Assembly (NCBI GenBank): GCA_965246785.1
Contig: CBDFFM010000001.1
Coordinates: 62,001 to 126,000, forward strand
Length of the DNA: 64,000 nucleotides
Source of the DNA: UBA1952 sp965246785
GTDB lineage: Bacteria; Bacteroidota; Bacteroidia; Chitinophagales; Chitinophagaceae
Direction of reading: 5' to 3'
In this document: one piece after another, positions 60,820-64,000 of the stretch
Position numbering within the stretch: the stretch's first letter is position 1
Layout of the letters: every line of letters starts with the position of its first letter
Notes under the pieces: generated by a model
What the model was told of the DNA's origin: nothing
Seen by the model: the letters and a program-made list of their open reading frames with translations, nothing else
Databases searched by the model: none
Translations under genes and position numbers: made by a program

Positions 60820-61533
60820 TTAGAGACCTTTGTCTTTGTCACTGCCGTAAATATTCATTATACGGTCAGCATCAAAAGCAGCCAATAACTGCTTTGCTGA
60901 TACCAGATGCTTTAAAAGTTTTGGCAAAATAGGCCGGTATTTCTCAAAGCTTTCCAAGTGTGCGATTCGTTTGCTTTTAAAGTCTTCGTAATCAGACGCA
61001 CTCAAATCCCTGTCAAGTGGTTTGCCAATGTAGTGGCTCAAAGCTCTTTCCAGTAAATCAACTTCAACCATCACTTCGCCTAAATTTTTCAGTAAAGACG
61101 TTAGTTCGGGACGCTCGTCAGGGATTTCCTTCATTGTCCGCAAATAAAAATAGAGCGTTTTATCTTCCATCTCCTGCGCTTCATTCAGCATCTTTTCCCT
61201 TAGTTCCTCAAACTGTAATGCAGGGTCGTAGATGCGGCCCATTACACGATATATTTCGTGAATTGCCTTTGATTCTCCAGAAAGTTCAGCGCTGCGCTTT
61301 GCCAATTCCTCATCGCTTGTAGGAGTAAAAATATTTCCGGTAGCGTTATAAAACCAATTGGGAGATACGTTCAATTTATTGAACAATACCGTTGTGATTT
61401 TAGTAGTTATTTGTTTTTCCCCTCTCTCAAGCGCAGAATAGTAAGACTGCCGGATGCCTAACTCATCGGCCATCTCAGTTTGATTCAATCGGAGTTCCTT
61501 CCTGATTTGTTTGAGTTTTAGGGCTTTGTCCAT
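60820..61533 (-). CDS. XRE-family transcriptional regulator (phage repressor-like)
   Basis: The product is 237 residues from ATG 61533. The N-terminal HTH_3 domain reads LKQIRKELRLNQTEMADELG, then IRQSYYSALERGEKQ (recognition helix), followed by a region with FNKLNVSPNWFYNATGNIF, also common in XRE regulators, and a helical C-terminal domain (residues 90-237) without a peptidase motif. Divergent from the Ner-like and transposase genes across a 101-base region with four ATTGGC boxes, the layout of an immunity repressor. Confidence 0.85.
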   Translation of the reverse strand: MDKALKLKQIRKELRLNQTEMADELGIRQSYYSALERGEKQITTKITTVLFNKLNVSPNWFYNATGNIFTPTSDEELAKRSAELSGESKAIHEIYRVMGRIYDPALQFEELREKMLNEAQEMEDKTLYFYLRTMKEIPDERPELTSLLKNLGEVMVEVDLLERALSHYIGKPLDRDLSASDYEDFKSKRIAHLESFEKYRPILPKLLKHLVSAKQLLAAFDADRIMNIYGSDKDKGL

Positions 61534-61534
61534 A

Positions 61535-61603
61535 ATTGGCACTTCTGTAATAATTTTGTTAATAGCTCTATTGGCGTTATTATTGGCAAATATTGGCGTT
61601 ATT
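61535..61603. promoter_or_regulatory. Operator-like cluster of four ATTGGC boxes
   Basis: ATTGGC occurs at 61535, 61570, 61582 and 61592. The longer ATTGGCGTTATT is repeated exactly at 61570 and 61592, 22 bp (two turns) apart. Located between divergent regulators. Confidence 0.6.
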
Positions 61604-61634
61604 CTTACCGCCACTTACCTAAAAACGCTGTACA

Positions 61635-61856
61635 ATGTTAAACAGGAAAGAGCTAAAGGAGAAAGTTCCTCACGGCTACGGAAAGAAAATCGCTGAACGT
61701 GCTAACGTCTCCCTCCCTTCAATCACCAAATGGTTTAAGGGTCAGTTAGACAGCGATAAAATAGAAATCGCTGTATTGGAAACTCTGGCGGAAATAAGCG
61801 ACAACAAGAAAGAGCGGGACGGTCATATTGAGGCACTACTCGCTAAAATCCTTTAA
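61635..61856 (+). CDS. Small Ner/Cro-like HTH regulator (73 aa)
   Basis: The product is 73 residues with one helix-turn-helix, KKIAERANVSLPSITKWFKG (residues 17-36), and an acidic C-terminal helix. In Mu-like phages a small Ner-type regulator sits between the repressor and transposase and controls the early promoter; position and size fit. The gene ends 9 bases before the transposase start, so they form one transcript. Confidence 0.7.
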   Translation: MLNRKELKEKVPHGYGKKIAERANVSLPSITKWFKGQLDSDKIEIAVLETLAEISDNKKERDGHIEALLAKIL

Positions 61857-61865
61857 GCGCCGGCA

Positions 61866-63926
61866 ATGCCTCAAAAAATCGCACACCCTACGATTGACGA
61901 GCTATGCCAGCTCATTCCATCGCTGACGAAAGCGGCGGTCTGGCAAGCAGTGAAGCCCAACAGAGACGACAGCCGTTACGTCCAATGGCCTTCCGTGAAG
62001 GACGGGCATCTGCGCCGCATTAAATACTGCAAAATTCCTGCGGCCAGCCAGCAAAAGCACTCCATGCCAGATGCCTCAATTTTTGAGGATATGCTGGTGA
62101 AGCTCCGGGCAAAACGGGAAGCAGAGCAGCGGAGCAGTAAGGCTAAGCCACAGAAAGATGCCGAAGCCCTTTACTTCACGCTTAAAGGTATTGTAGCTGA
62201 CAAGTTCCCGGCCTTGTCCAACATCATCAGCCAGCAGTACAAGCAACTGCCACGCGAAAAGGTGCGCGACTCCGCCGAGAAGTGGGCCGCGTGGCAGGCG
62301 ATAGATGAAATCTACGATGGACGGCTGGAATGCTTTACTGCGGCCTTCAATATGCTTTTCCCCAGCTACTTTGACAGCAAGCATTCTTTTAGCAATACGC
62401 TGCGCAAATACCGGGAACAGGGTGAAAGCATCTGCATAGACAAGCGTTCAGTCACCAAAGCCCAAAAGCGGACGCCGCTTTTTGTGACCAACTTCCTGAA
62501 AGCGCAATACATCATGGCGGAGAAGCCTAACCCGGCAAAGGCACATGCCCGGCTGATAGATGCCTGCGCAAAGATGGGCGAAAAGCCTTGCAGCCTTTCC
62601 AGCGTAAAGCTGTTGTTCAATGACTTCACCAATAATGTAGAGCTATACCGCGCTCGCTACGGCGATGCCGCCGCGCAAATGCGCCTTCCATACAATAGCC
62701 TGCTGCCGGCAGAGCACCGAAACAGTCAATGGCAATGTGATGGCTGGACGCTGCCGTTTTGGGGCTTAACTCCGAAAAACTTTCAGCGATACACACTTTG
62801 GCGCGCTGTGGACAACCATAGCCGCAAAATCGTAGGCTGGGCGCTCGGCACATCTGAAAATACCGTTGTGATTATGGCCGGTCTTGACGATGCAATCCGA
62901 AATACCGGATGCTTTGCCGCCGAGCTTGTGCTGGATAATCACAGCTTCAATAAAACCGAAGTAGCCTCCCGGCTAAAGGCATCGCTGGAAGCGATGGGCG
63001 TTGTGGTAACAGTGACGATGAACGCGCAGCGGAACCAACTTGTAGAACGCACGAATCAAAACCTGCATAGTATCTGCGCAGAGCTGGAAGGCTGCATAGG
63101 TAAATCGCCGACCGTAAAAAGCGACGATGCCCGGCCAAAGCCGGAAGTAATGGCCGAGCTAATGAAGTCTAAGAACATGAAAACAGATGCGGAAATGTGG
63201 GCTATAGCCGCGCATATTGTTGCGGAATATAACAGGCAGCCGCAACGGGCGCTCGGCAACTTGTCGCCCAATGATAAGTATGAGCAAAGCACAAGCGCCA
63301 AAGCCTTTTCACTTAATGAGGCTGAGCGCGTCAGGCTCTTAAATCCCTGGGTAGAGCGCAAGGTGCAACGCGGACACATCATTATCAAGCTGGGCAGCGC
63401 AAAGCATGAGTTCCTGCTTAGCTCCGACCTGTACAACCGTTACAACGACCGGACGCTGGTAGTGGCTTATGAAGATTTAGCACAGGGCATCTATCTGTAT
63501 GACCCTAAGACAATGGAAGCGGTCGGCACCGTAGGGCCGAAGGTCAAAGTTGCCGGCGCTGTTGTTGACCAGACCGCCGAGCACAAGCGGCGGTTAAACC
63601 AGCAAACAGGCCGCGTAAATGGCAGCAATACCAAAGCCCGTAAGAAAATAGAGGCAGAGCTGACCGAGGGGCTAAAGGCAAACCCTGATGCAATTGACTA
63701 TATCAACGCGGTAAGCCTGCCAAAGTCAATCAGGCAGATAGCGCAGCAGGATGCGGAGGTAAGGCGCAGCATCCGCGACCGCGAGGTAAATGAGGATATG
63801 CTGCCAATTCGCCCTGAAGCATCAGTAGCGTTGGAAGCAGCAGCTAAGACAAAGGAAAGCCCCTTCCAGAAGCCCGGCCAGCTAAAGATGATGGATATGA
63901 AAACGCTTTACGGCTTCACAGACTGA
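61866..63926 (+). CDS. MuA-like DDE transposase
   Basis: The product is 686 residues, close to MuA (663). N-terminal HTH_Tnp_Mu-type domain (PTIDELCQLIPSLTKAAVWQ, then YVQWPSVKDGHLRRIKYC), a central integrase core with Asp292 (QWQCDGWTLPFWG), Asp357 (LVLDNHSFNKTE) and Glu394 (NQLVERTNQNLHSI), a 36-residue D-E gap as in DDE enzymes, then a Mu_transpos_C-like beta-barrel (WVERKVQRGHIIIKLGSAKH) and a basic tail. It catalyses strand transfer; the MuB-type ATPase that targets it would be the next gene. Confidence 0.93.
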   Translation: MPQKIAHPTIDELCQLIPSLTKAAVWQAVKPNRDDSRYVQWPSVKDGHLRRIKYCKIPAASQQKHSMPDASIFEDMLVKLRAKREAEQRSSKAKPQKDAEALYFTLKGIVADKFPALSNIISQQYKQLPREKVRDSAEKWAAWQAIDEIYDGRLECFTAAFNMLFPSYFDSKHSFSNTLRKYREQGESICIDKRSVTKAQKRTPLFVTNFLKAQYIMAEKPNPAKAHARLIDACAKMGEKPCSLSSVKLLFNDFTNNVELYRARYGDAAAQMRLPYNSLLPAEHRNSQWQCDGWTLPFWGLTPKNFQRYTLWRAVDNHSRKIVGWALGTSENTVVIMAGLDDAIRNTGCFAAELVLDNHSFNKTEVASRLKASLEAMGVVVTVTMNAQRNQLVERTNQNLHSICAELEGCIGKSPTVKSDDARPKPEVMAELMKSKNMKTDAEMWAIAAHIVAEYNRQPQRALGNLSPNDKYEQSTSAKAFSLNEAERVRLLNPWVERKVQRGHIIIKLGSAKHEFLLSSDLYNRYNDRTLVVAYEDLAQGIYLYDPKTMEAVGTVGPKVKVAGAVVDQTAEHKRRLNQQTGRVNGSNTKARKKIEAELTEGLKANPDAIDYINAVSLPKSIRQIAQQDAEVRRSIRDREVNEDMLPIRPEASVALEAAAKTKESPFQKPGQLKMMDMKTLYGFTD

Positions 63927-63936
63927 CAATAAAAAA

Positions 63937-63957
63937 GCTGCCGGTACGAACGGCAGC
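63937..63957. terminator. Hairpin with T-run on the minus strand
   Basis: Perfect stem GCTGCCG/CGGCAGC, loop GTACGAA. A run of six Ts follows it only on the minus strand; on the plus strand it sits between the transposase and the next start codon. Direction of action uncertain. Confidence 0.4.
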
Positions 63958-63991
63958 CCTTAATACAATCACCTTCTAAAAAGTAAATCGC

Positions 63992-64000
63992 ATGACAAAC
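63992..64000 (+). CDS. Start of the next gene, possibly the MuB-like ATPase
   Basis: Only ATG and two codons (M-T-N) are visible at the window end, 65 bases after the transposase stop. In Mu-like elements the target-selecting ATPase follows here; this is inferred from gene order only. Confidence 0.25.

Noticed and set aside
61511..61696. Hydrophobic 61-codon frame spanning the repressor/Ner intergenic region
   Set aside because: It overlaps both divergent regulators and the operator boxes; the hydrophobic run comes from AT-rich operator DNA.

Overview
The window looks like chromosomal DNA from a fairly GC-rich member of the Bacteroidota, most likely the Chitinophagales/Sphingobacteriales side. 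The evidence is a giant SprB-repeat protein with a gliding-motility-type C-terminus, several type IX secretion (T9SS) C-terminal sorting domains, a type III glutamine synthetase, a tmRNA whose tag (GNTQYAMAA) is of the Bacteroidota kind, and repeated TAnnTTTG promoter boxes with no clear Shine-Dalgarno sequences. The genus cannot be named from sequence alone.

Layout. 1-7.7 kb: the end of a prohibitin-family gene, a DUF3298 lipoprotein, a GIY-YIG nuclease flanked by a perfect 28-bp inverted repeat, a DinB/YfiT protein, a DUF502 membrane protein overlapping serC, DUF1015, a glycosyltransferase and two small genes. 7.8-13.2 kb: three tandem copies of a two-gene unit encoding exported ferritin-like proteins. 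13.8-23.2 kb: a surface protein of about 3,130 residues with about 34 SprB repeats and an exact 924-bp higher-order period. 23.3-38.0 kb: housekeeping genes (purT, mfd, dxr, rseP, lutB-like, deacetylases, a PagL-like lipid A deacylase) separated by several families of palindromic and tandem repeats. 38.1-45.6 kb: ssrA followed by an AT-richer segment holding a 14-repeat RCC1 T9SS protein, a gene destroyed by an IS982-family element, and two downstream sequences resembling the 3' end of ssrA. This looks like a decayed integration region.

45.6-51.3 kb is a coherent envelope-stress or metal locus. A leftward cluster (beta-propeller lipoprotein, methionine-rich protein, DUF1223 thioredoxin-like lipoprotein) diverges from a two-component system, which is followed by a second methionine-rich lipoprotein. 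51.5-59.7 kb: small secreted proteins, GNAT acetyltransferase, YkgJ-type cysteine-cluster protein, a T9SS-exported glycoside-hydrolase-like protein, a 4'-phosphopantetheinyl transferase and glnN. 59.7-64.0 kb: a long non-coding stretch with repeated TGTATCAG boxes, then a leftward XRE repressor, a rightward Ner/Cro-like regulator and a MuA-like DDE transposase. This is the early end of a Mu-like transposable phage that runs out of the window.

No rRNA, tRNA or CRISPR array was seen.
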